Below are positions 33,953 to 43,531 of a stretch of DNA of 61,576 nt, piece after piece (position 1 is the stretch's first letter; every line of letters begins with the position of its first letter). The position numbers and the translations under genes were made by a program. This DNA is from JAVBLY01 sp031553035 (GTDB lineage: Bacteria > Bacillota > Clostridia > Peptostreptococcales > Anaerovoracaceae), in NCBI GenBank assembly GCA_031553035.1, contig JAVBLY010000010.1, positions 1-61,576 on the forward strand. Reading direction: 5' to 3'. A model generated the notes under the pieces. That model saw only the letters and a list, made by a program, of their open reading frames with translations, was not told the origin of the DNA and did no database searches.

Positions 33953-36424
33953 TTATTTTACGACAAAGTTCACCAGTTTGCCGGGTACAGCAATCTTTTT
34001 GATGATTTCCCTGCCATCGAGATGCCCGCTCACTTTCTCATTAGAAAGTGCCGCATCTATCATTTCATTCTTCGACAGACCGTTATTCACGTCCATTTTT
34101 TCTTTAACTTTACCGTTGAGCTGGATGACTATCTCAATAGTATCTTTAACCAGTGCGTCCGTATCGAATTCCGGCCACTTTTCATTATATACATACCCTA
34201 TATTACCCAGACTTTCCCACATTTCTTCGCAAACATGGGGTGTGAACGGTGATAAGAGAAGAACCAGCTTCTTTACAGCATCATACAGCAGACCTTCGTT
34301 TATTTTTTCTGTCTTTTTATATGAAGTCATTGCATTGACCATTTCCATTATCGAACTTATTGCCGTATTGAAGTTGAATCTTCCGCCTACATCTTCCGTT
34401 ACCTTCTTGATGGTAGCGTTCATCGCATAGAGAAGCTCCTTGTCTTCTTTAGTTTCAGCTTTAAATTCCCCAGGCGCATTTTTGAGCTTCCCACCCAGTT
34501 CATGAACCATTTTATATACCCGGTTCAAAAATCTGTAGCTTCCTTCCACTCCGGCATCTGACCATTCAAGCTCTTTTTCCGGAGGGGATGCAAACAAAAT
34601 AAACAGTCTTGCTGTGTCGGCACCGTATTTCTCGATGATTTCAGCCGGCGAGACAACATTTCCCACAGATTTTGACATCTTCTTTCCGTCTTTCAGTACC
34701 ATCCCCTGAGTCAGCAGGTTTGTAAACGGCTCATCCACAGGTGACCAGCCTATATCACATAAGAATTTTGTAAAAAACCTAGCATACAGAAGATGAAGTA
34801 TGGCGTGCTCTACGCCGCCGATATACTGGTCAACAGGCATCCAGTACTTTGACTTCTTTTTGTCTGCGATTTCTTTATCATTTCGGGGATCCGTATATCT
34901 TAAGAAGTACCATGAAGAATCAAGGAAAGTATCCATGGTATCGATCTCCCTTTCCCCTTTGCCTCCGCAAACCGGACATGTGGTTTCCTTGAATGTACTG
35001 CTGGTGGTCAATGGTGATTCTCCTTTTCCCGAAAACTTCACATCCGTCGGAAGAAGTACAGGCAGGTTCTCTTCGGCTTCGGGAACCCATCCGCATTTTT
35101 CGCAGTAGATCATCGGTATTGGGGTTCCCCAGTAACGCTGTCTTGAAATGAGCCAGTCCCTTAGTCTGTAATTTATGGACTTTTCACCGATTTTTTGTTC
35201 TTCCAGGTATTCGGTTATCTTTTTGATGCCGTCTTTGTTATCCATCCCTGTGAATTCACCTGAATTTATCATCTTGCCTTCTGCGCTGAAAGCTTCTTTA
35301 AGATCATTTATATCTATATCATCCGATTCAGGCTCGATGACCGGGATTATTTCAATATCGTATTTAACGGCAAACTCAAAGTCTCTCTGATCATGGGCAG
35401 GAACAGCCATTATGGCGCCTGTGCCGTAATCCATGAGGACATAATTTGCTATATAAATAGGAACTTTACTGCCGTTTAACGGATTGACAGCATATCTTCC
35501 TATAAAAAGACCTTCCTTTTCCAGCGTGGTTGACGTCCTGTCTATATCCGAAAGGTACTGGAGCTTTTCCAGGAATTTGTCCGCCTTTGATTCATATTCG
35601 GTACCTTTCACCAGCTCCTTCACATAAGGATGTTCGGGAGACAGAACCATATAAGTGACTCCGAACAATGTATCAGGTCTTGTGGTGAATATTCGCATAT
35701 CCTTGTCAAAGTCCTGTATTTTAAAATCGACTTCAGCGCCTGCTGATCTGCCGATCCAGTTTTTCTGCATGAGTTTGACTTTTTCCGGCCATCCGTCAAG
35801 CTTATCAAGGTCGCTCAAAAGTCTGTCAGCATAATCGGTGATTTTAAAATACCACTGCTCCAGATCTTTTTTGCCAACCGGTGTACCGCAGCGATCGCAT
35901 GCGCCGTCGATAACCTGTTCGTTGGCCAGTACTGTTTTGCATGACGGGCACCAGTTTACAGGATTCTTCTTTTTATATGCCAATCCGTTTTTAAAAAACT
36001 GAATGAATATCCACTGTGTCCATTTGTAGTAATCAGGCTCGCATGTTGCGATCTCCCGATCCCAGTCATAGGAAAAACCGAGTTCGCTGAGCTGGTCCCT
36101 CATCTCAGCCATATTATCGGTAGTCCACTTGTCAGGATGGATATTATTCTGGATCGCAGCATTTTCAGCAGGCAGGCCAAAAGCGTCCCAACCCATTGGA
36201 TGGAGCACGTTGTAGCCTTTCATGCGCAAGAATCTGCCGGCAACATCTCCTATGGAATAATTTCTGACATGGCCCATATGAAGTTTTCCCGAAGGATAAG
36301 GAAACATCTCCAGAAGGTAATATTTATCCGTATCGTAGTCGTCGGGAGTTCTGAAAAGATCGTCGTCCTTCCACTTCGTCTGCCATTTTTTTTCTATTTC
36401 CGTAAAGTTGTATTTTTCATGCAT
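33953..36424 (-). CDS. leuS: leucyl-tRNA synthetase
   Basis: This 823-residue class Ia synthetase starts at ATG 36424 (MHEKYNFTEIEKKWQ) with GGAGG 9 bases upstream; the frame runs further up but lacks a site. It has the HIGH-type motif PYPSGKLHMGHVRNYSIGD, zinc-like Cys pairs (WCPSCKTVLANEQVIDGACDRCG in parts), the CP1 editing domain (TTRPDTLFGVTYMV and AVPAHDQRDFEFA) and the KMSKS loop DGKKMSKSVGNVV. It charges tRNA-Leu, two of which lie at 49.3-49.5 kb. No T-box leader is seen; the gene is inside the long operon. Confidence 0.97.
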   Translation of the reverse strand: MHEKYNFTEIEKKWQTKWKDDDLFRTPDDYDTDKYYLLEMFPYPSGKLHMGHVRNYSIGDVAGRFLRMKGYNVLHPMGWDAFGLPAENAAIQNNIHPDKWTTDNMAEMRDQLSELGFSYDWDREIATCEPDYYKWTQWIFIQFFKNGLAYKKKNPVNWCPSCKTVLANEQVIDGACDRCGTPVGKKDLEQWYFKITDYADRLLSDLDKLDGWPEKVKLMQKNWIGRSAGAEVDFKIQDFDKDMRIFTTRPDTLFGVTYMVLSPEHPYVKELVKGTEYESKADKFLEKLQYLSDIDRTSTTLEKEGLFIGRYAVNPLNGSKVPIYIANYVLMDYGTGAIMAVPAHDQRDFEFAVKYDIEIIPVIEPESDDIDINDLKEAFSAEGKMINSGEFTGMDNKDGIKKITEYLEEQKIGEKSINYRLRDWLISRQRYWGTPIPMIYCEKCGWVPEAEENLPVLLPTDVKFSGKGESPLTTSSTFKETTCPVCGGKGEREIDTMDTFLDSSWYFLRYTDPRNDKEIADKKKSKYWMPVDQYIGGVEHAILHLLYARFFTKFLCDIGWSPVDEPFTNLLTQGMVLKDGKKMSKSVGNVVSPAEIIEKYGADTARLFILFASPPEKELEWSDAGVEGSYRFLNRVYKMVHELGGKLKNAPGEFKAETKEDKELLYAMNATIKKVTEDVGGRFNFNTAISSIMEMVNAMTSYKKTEKINEGLLYDAVKKLVLLLSPFTPHVCEEMWESLGNIGYVYNEKWPEFDTDALVKDTIEIVIQLNGKVKEKMDVNNGLSKNEMIDAALSNEKVSGHLDGREIIKKIAVPGKLVNFVVK

Positions 36425-36487
36425 TCTATTCTGCCTCCGTTTGCTAGTCTTTTTCCGTTTAAACGAAAAAATACTAAGCAAATAAAT

Positions 36488-36844
36488 TTAATTGCTGTAA
36501 TTTTTTATAATTCCGTCGCTCCAGATCTTCTCTATCTGATATTTATCCCGTTCTTCTCTTCCGAAAACATTGACTATGATGTCCCCCAGATCCAGAAGTA
36601 TCCAGCCGGAACCGGCCTTGCCTTCGATATTCTTAGGCTCAACGCCGTCTTTGGCAAGCTGTTTATGTATTTCATCAGCCAGTGTTTCAAGCTGCCTGGC
36701 ATTTCCTGCTGTCACATTCACGAAATAGTCTGCAAACGATGATAGACTTTGAATATCGATCACGACTATATCTTCCCCCTTCTTATCGTCCATAATCTTT
36801 GTGATTTTATGAAGCATATCTTTGATTTCTATTGTATTTGCCAA
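36488..36844 (-). CDS. rsfS: ribosomal silencing factor RsfS
   Basis: This 118-residue protein of the Iojap/RsfS family shows IVVIDIQSLSSFADYFVNVTAGNARQLETLADEI in parts, and GSGWILLDLGDIIVNVFGREERDKY in parts. It binds uL14 and blocks 50S-30S joining during slow growth. It lies 12 bp downstream of the yqeK-like gene, the usual nadD-yqeK-rsfS order. Confidence 0.96.
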   Translation of the reverse strand: MANTIEIKDMLHKITKIMDDKKGEDIVVIDIQSLSSFADYFVNVTAGNARQLETLADEIHKQLAKDGVEPKNIEGKAGSGWILLDLGDIIVNVFGREERDKYQIEKIWSDGIIKNYSN

Positions 36845-36856
36845 TATTTTTCCTCC

Positions 36857-37399
36857 TTATTGTACACATCTGCTGCTGAGCAGATCATCCATATATTTTA
36901 ATGCTTCGATGGTATTTTCATCGATGTTTTTGTTATTGTTCTCAAGATGCCTGACTGTATTCAGAAGAGATTCCCGGATTCCCTCATCCAAGCCGGTTTC
37001 AGCGGCCTTTCTGATGTCGTCGACACCATCATAATCTCTGTCTTTTTCAATTGCATCTGCCAGAAAAACGATCTTTTCGTTCAGACACATGTTTTTCCGG
37101 CCGGTCGTGTGATATCTTACAGCATCAATTATATCATCATCCTCGATATTATATTTTTTTCTGATATGTTCAGCCGCTCGGGGTCCGTGGGTCAGAGCAT
37201 CTTTTTTTTCGTCATCCGTTCCCCTGAAGAGATCGTGTGCCAGAGCAGCTATGGCCGCTTTGTTTTTATCAGTTTCATATTTCTCGGCCAGTTCCAGCGT
37301 TTTCTCAAGAACATTCAGCGTATGCCTGTATCTCTTTGGATTCAGCTTCCCTTTTATCTCATCATTAAGTTCTTTGGAGATGCTGTCATAATCTTTCAT
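36857..37399 (-). CDS. yqeK: HD-domain Ap4A hydrolase, YqeK family
   Basis: This 180-residue HD-domain protein has RYRHTLNVLEKTLELA (first metal His), AALAHDLFRGT (HD pair), THGPRAAEHI, AVRYHTTGRKNM and FLADAIEKDRDYDGVDDIRK. YqeK enzymes split diadenosine tetraphosphate symmetrically. The short insertion FRGTDDEKKD is as in the family. The 4-bp overlap with nadD upstream and the close rsfS downstream support the assignment. Confidence 0.94.
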   Translation of the reverse strand: MKDYDSISKELNDEIKGKLNPKRYRHTLNVLEKTLELAEKYETDKNKAAIAALAHDLFRGTDDEKKDALTHGPRAAEHIRKKYNIEDDDIIDAVRYHTTGRKNMCLNEKIVFLADAIEKDRDYDGVDDIRKAAETGLDEGIRESLLNTVRHLENNNKNIDENTIEALKYMDDLLSSRCVQ

Positions 37400-38001
37400 A
37401 GATACAATCCGTTTTTATAGATATATTCTTCCACTGCCTCAGGGATCAGATATCTTATAGATCTTCCCTGGTTCACCTTTTCTCTTATGTGGGTGGAACT
37501 TATATCTATCTCTATATTACCTGCTGAATACGATTCCGTACCGTATTCACGTTTAAGGTGTTCGATGTAAGAACCCACCTGATCGTTCTTATATCTGGGG
37601 CGTTCCCCTACTATAAAAGAAAACTCTTTCAGCAGCTCATCAGCTTTATACCACTTTTCCAGATTGAGAAACATATCCGTGCCCATGATGAAAAATATCT
37701 TATCGTTCAGGTACTTTTCTTCCCTGATCTTTCTGAGGGAATTGATGGTATATGATATTTCTTCGGAATCGATCTCTATGGTGTCGATTCTGAATCCGTC
37801 GTTGCCTGCAATTGCAAGCTTAAGCATTTCCAGCCGGTCTGTGGCTCCCGTAACTTTCTCTCCCTGTTTAAAGGGCTGTATCCTGACCGGCATAAAAATC
37901 ATTTCATCAAATCCAAATGCATCTCTGATCTGTTCAGCCAGAAGAAGATGGCCATAATGGATGGGATCGAAAGTGCCGCCTATAATGCCGATTTTGTTCA
38001 T
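37396..38001 (-). CDS. nadD: nicotinate-nucleotide adenylyltransferase
   Basis: This 201-residue nucleotidyltransferase has IGIIGGTFDPIHYGHLLLAE at the N-terminus (HxGH), MPVRIQPFKQ, FIMGTDMFLNLEKWYKADELL and the C-terminal SSTHIREKVNQGRSIRYLIPE (ISSTxxR). It makes nicotinate adenine dinucleotide in NAD synthesis. It starts 6 bp after aspS and overlaps the yqeK start by 4 bp. Confidence 0.97.
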   Translation of the reverse strand: MNKIGIIGGTFDPIHYGHLLLAEQIRDAFGFDEMIFMPVRIQPFKQGEKVTGATDRLEMLKLAIAGNDGFRIDTIEIDSEEISYTINSLRKIREEKYLNDKIFFIMGTDMFLNLEKWYKADELLKEFSFIVGERPRYKNDQVGSYIEHLKREYGTESYSAGNIEIDISSTHIREKVNQGRSIRYLIPEAVEEYIYKNGLYL

Positions 38002-38007
38002 TTTAGA

Positions 38008-39777
38008 TCAATCCTCTCTGATCAAAAGTCCCAATTCATTAAGCTGTTCTTCAGAAACGACTCCGGGAGCATTGGAAACAGGACATTCTGCCGCCTGATT
38101 CTTGGGAAAAGCTATAGTCTCTCTTATGCTGGATTCGTGGAGTAGCAGCATTACCAGTCTGTCAAGGCCGTAGGCCAGACCTCCGTGAGGCGGAACTCCG
38201 TATTTGAATGCCTCCAGCAAAAAATCAAATTTATTTTTGATTTCTTCATCGCTGAGACCCAGCACTTTGAACATTCTTGCCTGAAGATCACGGTCGTGTA
38301 TTCTTATGCTTCCGCCGCCCAGTTCAACGCCGTTTAATACTATGTCGTAAGCTCTCGCCCTGACTTCACCCGGAGCACTCTCAAGTTTGTCAAGATCATC
38401 CAGATTAGGAGAAGTGAACGGATGATGTTTTGCGTTGTATCTTCCCGATTCCTCATCATACTCTAAAAGTGGGAAATCAACTACCCACAGAAGCTTATAT
38501 TCACTGTCATCCAACATACCAAGTCGTCCGGCCAGCTCTCTTCTCAGAAAGCCCAACGTATCGTAAACAACGGAATTTTTATCGGCTGCTATAAGTATGA
38601 GATCCCCCGATTTCCCATTAAAAGCATCAGCCATCTTCTTGAATTCCTCTTCATCGAAGAACTTGGAAAACGATGAATTGATTCCTTCATCGGTTATCTT
38701 AATCCAGGCCAGTCCTTTTGCGCCGTATGCCTTACATTCATCGGTCAGCTTATCTATGTTTTTTCGACTGAATTTATCTGCTCCGCCTTCTATATTTATT
38801 CCTCTGACACTTCCGCCGTCTGCAACTGCTCCTGAAAAGACCTTGAATTCCGTATCTTTGACCATATCGCTGATATCAGTTAATTCAAAACCGAATCTTA
38901 TGTCCGGTTTGTCGGAACCATATCTGTCCATGGCTTCTTTATAAGAGATCCTGGGAAACGGTGTTTCGATCTCAGTATCCATAACTTCTTTGAAAATCCT
39001 TTTGAGATACCCTTCCTGCATGGATATGACATCATCTTCGTCTACGAATGACATCTCAAGATCCACCTGAGTAAATTCAGGCTGACGATCAGCTCTTAGG
39101 TCTTCATCTCTGAAGCATCTTGCTATCTGAATATACCTGTCTGTACCGCCTGCCATAAGAAGCTGCTTATAAAGCTGTGGCGACTGTGGCAGAGCATAAA
39201 AATTTCCTTCATGGATTCTGCTTGGCACCAGATAATCTCTTGCACCTTCAGGTGTAGGTTTCATAAGCACCGGAGTTTCAACTTCTGTGAATCCGTTCTC
39301 ATCATAATAATCTCGCGTTACCTTGGCAACTTTAGCCCGTAAGACCAGGTTCTTTTGCATCTTGGGCTTTCTCAGATCAAGATATCTGTATTTAAGTCTG
39401 AGATTTTCATCCACCTGATCGTCGTCCTTAACATATATCGGTGGAGTTTCCGCTTTGGAATAAATGGTCAGAGATTCGACTATTATTTCGATATCACCTG
39501 TCTCCATGTCCGGATTCTTTGATTCCCGCTCTCCTACCGTACCCGTAACTCCCACAACAAATTCGCTTCTAAGTGATTCAGCCATTTTTAGTATATCTTC
39601 AGGCAGATCATCCTTAAATACGATCTGAATAAGTCCGGTCTTGTCCCTTAAATCGGCAAAAATCAGTCCACCCAGATCCCTGGCTTTCTGTATCCAACCA
39701 TTTAATACTACTTTTTCTCCGGCATCAGCGATTTTCAGTTCGCCGCACATCTTAGTTCTTTTCAGTATATTTGTCAT
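38008..39777 (-). CDS. aspS: aspartyl-tRNA synthetase, bacterial type
   Basis: This 589-residue class IIb synthetase has an N-terminal OB anticodon-binding domain (VVLNGWIQKARDLGGLIFADLRD in parts), the catalytic core with motif 2 RYIQIARCFRDEDLRADRQPEFTQVDLEMSF in parts, a GAD insertion (about residues 280-420) and motif 3 GGLAYGLDRLVMLLL. Whether it is discriminating or also charges tRNA-Asn cannot be told from sequence alone. It overlaps hisS by 4 bp, a common hisS-aspS pair. Confidence 0.97.
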   Translation of the reverse strand: MTNILKRTKMCGELKIADAGEKVVLNGWIQKARDLGGLIFADLRDKTGLIQIVFKDDLPEDILKMAESLRSEFVVGVTGTVGERESKNPDMETGDIEIIVESLTIYSKAETPPIYVKDDDQVDENLRLKYRYLDLRKPKMQKNLVLRAKVAKVTRDYYDENGFTEVETPVLMKPTPEGARDYLVPSRIHEGNFYALPQSPQLYKQLLMAGGTDRYIQIARCFRDEDLRADRQPEFTQVDLEMSFVDEDDVISMQEGYLKRIFKEVMDTEIETPFPRISYKEAMDRYGSDKPDIRFGFELTDISDMVKDTEFKVFSGAVADGGSVRGINIEGGADKFSRKNIDKLTDECKAYGAKGLAWIKITDEGINSSFSKFFDEEEFKKMADAFNGKSGDLILIAADKNSVVYDTLGFLRRELAGRLGMLDDSEYKLLWVVDFPLLEYDEESGRYNAKHHPFTSPNLDDLDKLESAPGEVRARAYDIVLNGVELGGGSIRIHDRDLQARMFKVLGLSDEEIKNKFDFLLEAFKYGVPPHGGLAYGLDRLVMLLLHESSIRETIAFPKNQAAECPVSNAPGVVSEEQLNELGLLIRED

Positions 39778-41027
39778 CTTCGTATTTTCACTCCTACATT
39801 AGCAAATTCAACTTCTTCCTGTTCCCCGGTCTTCATGTTTTTAAGTGTGGCCTTCCCGTTTTTCAGTTCATCCTCACCAATAATAACAGTGAACTTGGCT
39901 TGAAGCCTGTCGGCATATTTGAACTGGCCTTTGATATTTCGTCCAAGAGCGTCCATCTCTGCTCTAAGACCCATTTCGCGAAGTTCACTCATGAGCTTAA
40001 GCCCCGCCATCTTGGCATCCTCACCGATGAATGCAATCAGCGCATCGGTTTTGTTATTGTCAGGTATCTTTATTTCGCACGCATCAAGTATCAGTAACAG
40101 CCTTTCGATACCCAAACCAAAACCGACACCCGGAATAGGAGGTCCGCCCAGTTCTTCGATAAGATTATCATATCTGCCGCCGCCACATACAGTGCTTTGG
40201 GCACCAAGTTTGCCGGAAATAAACTCAAACGCCGTCTTTGTATAGTAATCAAGACCTCTTACGATGCCGGGATCCACTATATATGAAACGCCGATTCCAT
40301 CCAGATTATCCTTAAGATCATCAAAAGCAGCACGACATTTATCGCATATATAGTCCAGCATTACCGGCGCACCAACTACCAGCTCCTGACATTCAGGAGA
40401 CTTGCAATCCAGTATGCGCATTGGGTTTCTTTCGTACCTGGTCTTGCAGGTATCGCATAGCCGGTCATATTTAGGTTTGAGAAAATCCTGCAGGGCCTTC
40501 CTGTATGTTTCTCTGCACTCGGGACACCCTATACTGTTTATGTGAAGTTCCAGGTCATCGATTCCCAGACCTCTTAAAAAGGCGTCAGCCAGAGCAATTA
40601 CTTCCGTATCTGCGATCATATTGTCAGTTCCAAACACTTCCACTCCAAACTGGTGGAATTCCCTCAGACGTCCGCTTTGAGGCTTTTCATATCTAAAGCA
40701 TGGTATCTCATACCAGTATTTTGATGGTTGGATATCTGCATACATTTTATTCTCAACATAAGCTCTCGCAATGCTTGCAGTACCTTCCGGCTTAAGAGTA
40801 AGACTTCTGTCAGCCATATCGCTGAACGTATACATCTGCTTTTCAACGATGTCTGTAGTGTCGCCGACACTTCTTGCAAAAAGTTCTGTGTGTTCAAAAA
40901 TAGGTGTCCTGATTTCATTGAAACCGAACCTATCGCAAACTTCTTTGAATTTTTTCTCAACATACTGCCACTTATAAACCTGCGACGGCATTACGTCCTT
41001 AGTCCCTTTTGGGGCTTTAGTTAACAT
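39774..41027 (-). CDS. hisS: histidyl-tRNA synthetase
   Basis: This 417-residue class II synthetase has motif 1 region FNEIRTPIFEHTELFARSVG, motif 2 PCFRYEKPQSGRLREFHQFGVE, the His-binding segment GIVRGLDYYTKTAFEFIS, and motif 3 GVGFGLGIERLLLIL. The C-terminal anticodon-binding domain follows. The insertion region has Cys pairs (CPECRETY, CDTCKTRY) of the kind seen in many Firmicutes HisRS. No T-box leader is visible; it lies 16 bp after hemZ. Confidence 0.97.
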   Translation of the reverse strand: MLTKAPKGTKDVMPSQVYKWQYVEKKFKEVCDRFGFNEIRTPIFEHTELFARSVGDTTDIVEKQMYTFSDMADRSLTLKPEGTASIARAYVENKMYADIQPSKYWYEIPCFRYEKPQSGRLREFHQFGVEVFGTDNMIADTEVIALADAFLRGLGIDDLELHINSIGCPECRETYRKALQDFLKPKYDRLCDTCKTRYERNPMRILDCKSPECQELVVGAPVMLDYICDKCRAAFDDLKDNLDGIGVSYIVDPGIVRGLDYYTKTAFEFISGKLGAQSTVCGGGRYDNLIEELGGPPIPGVGFGLGIERLLLILDACEIKIPDNNKTDALIAFIGEDAKMAGLKLMSELREMGLRAEMDALGRNIKGQFKYADRLQAKFTVIIGEDELKNGKATLKNMKTGEQEEVEFANVGVKIRR

Positions 41028-41043
41028 TGTTTCCTCCTGCGAC

Positions 41044-42429
41044 CTACCAAAATAACTTCTTTCGCTTACGATCGATCATTTCATCGATCCTGTCTATATA
41101 TATTTCGTAATTCGATACGTTCATCACTCTTTCAAGACGGTCCTCATCAGGAAAATACACCTTGCTGCTTCCGCCTGCGCCTATTCCAATGACTGTCTGC
41201 TTTTCTTCCATTATCCTGATATTGTATATGCATTCCGTACCCGGTTTCGCATATCCTACATTTTCAAGATTATCAGCCATATATTTCTGTCTGTATATAT
41301 AATATGGTCTGTATCCTTTGTCCGCCAGCATTTTGGCAGCCTGCCCCACCATGTTTTCAGTGATACTTTCGGCATTTCCCAGTGGATCAATTCCTTTTTC
41401 CAGAAAACCATCCATAAGTTTTGAGCTTTTTTTGAGAGCCAGTGTGTGGACAGTGATATTTTCCGGCCCAAACGCCAAAACATCATCCATTGTGCTTGCA
41501 AAATCTTTTTCCGATTCTCCCGGCAGACCTGTTATAACATCAGTGTTTACAGCCCTAAAGTCAATTCCTTTCGACGTCTCAAAAGCAGTTCTGACCTCAT
41601 TAACTCCATGATTTCTGCCTATTGCCTTGAGAGTATTGTCATTCATAGTCTGTGGATTGATACTTATTCTGTTAACACTGTTGATATATAGCATGGTTAA
41701 CTTAATATCAGTTATGGTATCTGGTCTTCCGGCTTCAACTGTAAACTCAAAATCATCAATTGTCGGAATCCTTTCATTTACAGAAGTAACCAGTTTTTTA
41801 AGCTCTTCCGTCTCAAGTGTTGTAGGTGTCCCGCCTCCCACATACACGGACTCTGCTTTCAGTCCCAGTCTTTTCATTTCACCGGACACATAGTCAAGTT
41901 CCTTATAAAGAGCATCCAGATACCTCACTACCTCTGAATAATCGCTCTGATTAGAGGTAAACGAGCAGTATGTGCATCTTGTTGGACAGAACGGTATCCC
42001 TATATAAACAGATACTTCGTTCTCTTTGGGAGCGCCAAGTGTTTTATTCTGGGCATGGTGAATTTCCTCAAGCAGACGGATCTTTTCTTCACTTATCAGA
42101 TACTCATTCCTAAGTATTTTACGGGTTGCACCTTCGCTTCCACCACTTTTATCAAGGACCTTATCATATAATTTCAGTGGCTTGACCCCTGTCAAAGTCC
42201 CCCACTTTAAAGTTCTTCCTGTAATCTCTGTCAGCTCTTTGTACAAAGCCTTCTTGATATCATCTTTTTTCTCTACCGGATTAAGCAATTCTGCCGGAAC
42301 CTGGAATCTACATAATTCATCCGGTTCGTTTCCGTTCGGAAAAAACATCCTGACAAGTTCTTTATAGTCGTTTAAATTCCCAACTCCATAGACCTTAAGG
42401 TTTGACAAAAGGATTTCTCTCCTTCTCAT
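41044..42429 (-). CDS. hemZ: coproporphyrinogen dehydrogenase HemZ-type radical SAM protein
   Basis: This protein of up to 461 residues is a radical SAM enzyme with the 4Fe-4S motif IPFCPTRCTYCSF (CxxxCxxC), then VYVGGGTPTTLETEEL, INPQTMNDNTLKAIGRNH and VITGLPGESEKDF. It matches HemZ, annotated as oxygen-independent coproporphyrinogen III dehydrogenase. HemW-like proteins are related, and the true substrate in heme-poor Clostridia is uncertain. The ATG at 42429 has no ribosome site; a TTG at 42408 has AAGGAG 10 bases upstream and may be the real start. It overlaps the MBL gene. Confidence 0.85.
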   Translation of the reverse strand: MRRREILLSNLKVYGVGNLNDYKELVRMFFPNGNEPDELCRFQVPAELLNPVEKKDDIKKALYKELTEITGRTLKWGTLTGVKPLKLYDKVLDKSGGSEGATRKILRNEYLISEEKIRLLEEIHHAQNKTLGAPKENEVSVYIGIPFCPTRCTYCSFTSNQSDYSEVVRYLDALYKELDYVSGEMKRLGLKAESVYVGGGTPTTLETEELKKLVTSVNERIPTIDDFEFTVEAGRPDTITDIKLTMLYINSVNRISINPQTMNDNTLKAIGRNHGVNEVRTAFETSKGIDFRAVNTDVITGLPGESEKDFASTMDDVLAFGPENITVHTLALKKSSKLMDGFLEKGIDPLGNAESITENMVGQAAKMLADKGYRPYYIYRQKYMADNLENVGYAKPGTECIYNIRIMEEKQTVIGIGAGGSSKVYFPDEDRLERVMNVSNYEIYIDRIDEMIDRKRKKLFW

Positions 42430-43021
42430 GACCGATCGTCGTGGTTCCCATATGTCCCGGGTACACGTTGGTATCGTCGGGTAGAACGAAAAGCTTGTTT
42501 TTCACACTGTTTATCAGTGTTCCGTAGTCGCCGCCCTGAAGATCGGTCCTACCGATGGACTCTCTGAAAAGCGTATCGCCGCTGAACAGCGCATCGCCTA
42601 TCAGAACCGAAATGCCGCCCATTGTATGTCCCGGGGTGTCTATTATCCTCAGTTCCAATGCTCCGGCTAGAACAGTGTCCCCGTCTTTTACTTTCAAATC
42701 CGGATCCAGCTCAATAGGAGTTCCCGCAACCATGGAAGAAAAATTCATATCTGCCGATTTGAGCATGGATGTTTCCATTTCACCTGCCACAAGCTTTGCA
42801 TCAGGGAATTCTCTCATAAACCTTTCTACTCCGCCTATATGATCTCCATGCCCGTGGGTCAGTACAACATAGTGAAGCTTAAGTTCATTCTCCTTGATAA
42901 AATTTGCTATCTGTTCACTGTATCCGGCGGGATCGAACAGCACAGCGTCACCTGTCTGCTCCTCATATGCCAGATAACAGTTTGTTCCCATATTCGTAAG
43001 CGGATATCCAAGTACCTTCAT
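42395..43021 (-). CDS. MBL-fold metallo-hydrolase (glyoxalase II-like)
   Basis: This 208-residue metallo-beta-lactamase-fold protein has the metal motif VVLTHGHGDHIGGVERF, IDTPGHTMGGISVLIGD, LFSGDTLFRESIGRTDLQGG, and a late His in YPGHMGTTTIGHEK. This subgroup includes hydroxyacylglutathione hydrolase-like and YcbL/YqgX-type enzymes. A thioester is a likely substrate, but none is proven. It sits between dtd and hemZ in the relA-dtd-MBL-hemZ-hisS order common in Clostridia. Confidence 0.9.
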   Translation of the reverse strand: MKVLGYPLTNMGTNCYLAYEEQTGDAVLFDPAGYSEQIANFIKENELKLHYVVLTHGHGDHIGGVERFMREFPDAKLVAGEMETSMLKSADMNFSSMVAGTPIELDPDLKVKDGDTVLAGALELRIIDTPGHTMGGISVLIGDALFSGDTLFRESIGRTDLQGGDYGTLINSVKNKLFVLPDDTNVYPGHMGTTTIGHEKERNPFVKP

Positions 43022-43046
43022 AAGTCACTCCTTGTAAATAATTATG

Positions 43047-43508
43047 TTAAAACTTCTTATTGCTGTCTATAAGTATGGTCACCGGACCATCATTATATAT
43101 CCTCACAAGCATCTCTGCCTGAAAAATACCATTCTTCACAGTTATATCGTTTTCTCTGGAAAATTCCATAAACTTCTCATAAAGTTCATTTGCCCTTTTC
43201 GGCTCCTCGGCATCGGAAAAACCGGGTCTTTTCCCCTTTTTCACATCACCAAGCAATGTAAACTGAGAAATCGCAAGGATCTTGCCGCCAACATCACCGA
43301 CTGAAAGGTTCATCTTTCCGTCTTCATCTTCAAATATCCGAAGACCGCAGATCTTGTCAGCCATATACCTGGCATCTTTTTCCGTATCACCCTTCTCAAC
43401 TCCAAGGAGGACAACAAGACCGGTTTCTATTTCGCCTTTGGTGTAGGTTTTGTTCTTATCGATGATATCCACACCGGCTTTAATTACTCTCTGTACTACT
43501 GCACGCAC
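43047..43508 (-). CDS. dtd: D-aminoacyl-tRNA deacylase
   Basis: This 153-residue protein begins MRAVVQRVIKAGVDI. The two catalytic motifs are present as ISQFTLLGDVKKG (SQFTL) and YNDGPVTILIDS (GPVT; the cis Gly-Pro region that selects D-residues). It removes D-amino acids and Gly from mischarged tRNA. It lies 23 bp after relA and 25 bp before the MBL gene. Confidence 0.96.
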   Translation of the reverse strand: MRAVVQRVIKAGVDIIDKNKTYTKGEIETGLVVLLGVEKGDTEKDARYMADKICGLRIFEDEDGKMNLSVGDVGGKILAISQFTLLGDVKKGKRPGFSDAEEPKRANELYEKFMEFSRENDITVKNGIFQAEMLVRIYNDGPVTILIDSNKKF

Positions 43509-43531
43509 TCCTGCGCAATCTCCTTTTTTAC

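Noticed and set aside
41028..41043. T-box leader before hisS or aspS/leuS
   Set aside because: The gaps upstream of hisS, aspS and leuS are 63 bp or shorter and hold no T-box core or terminator pair.
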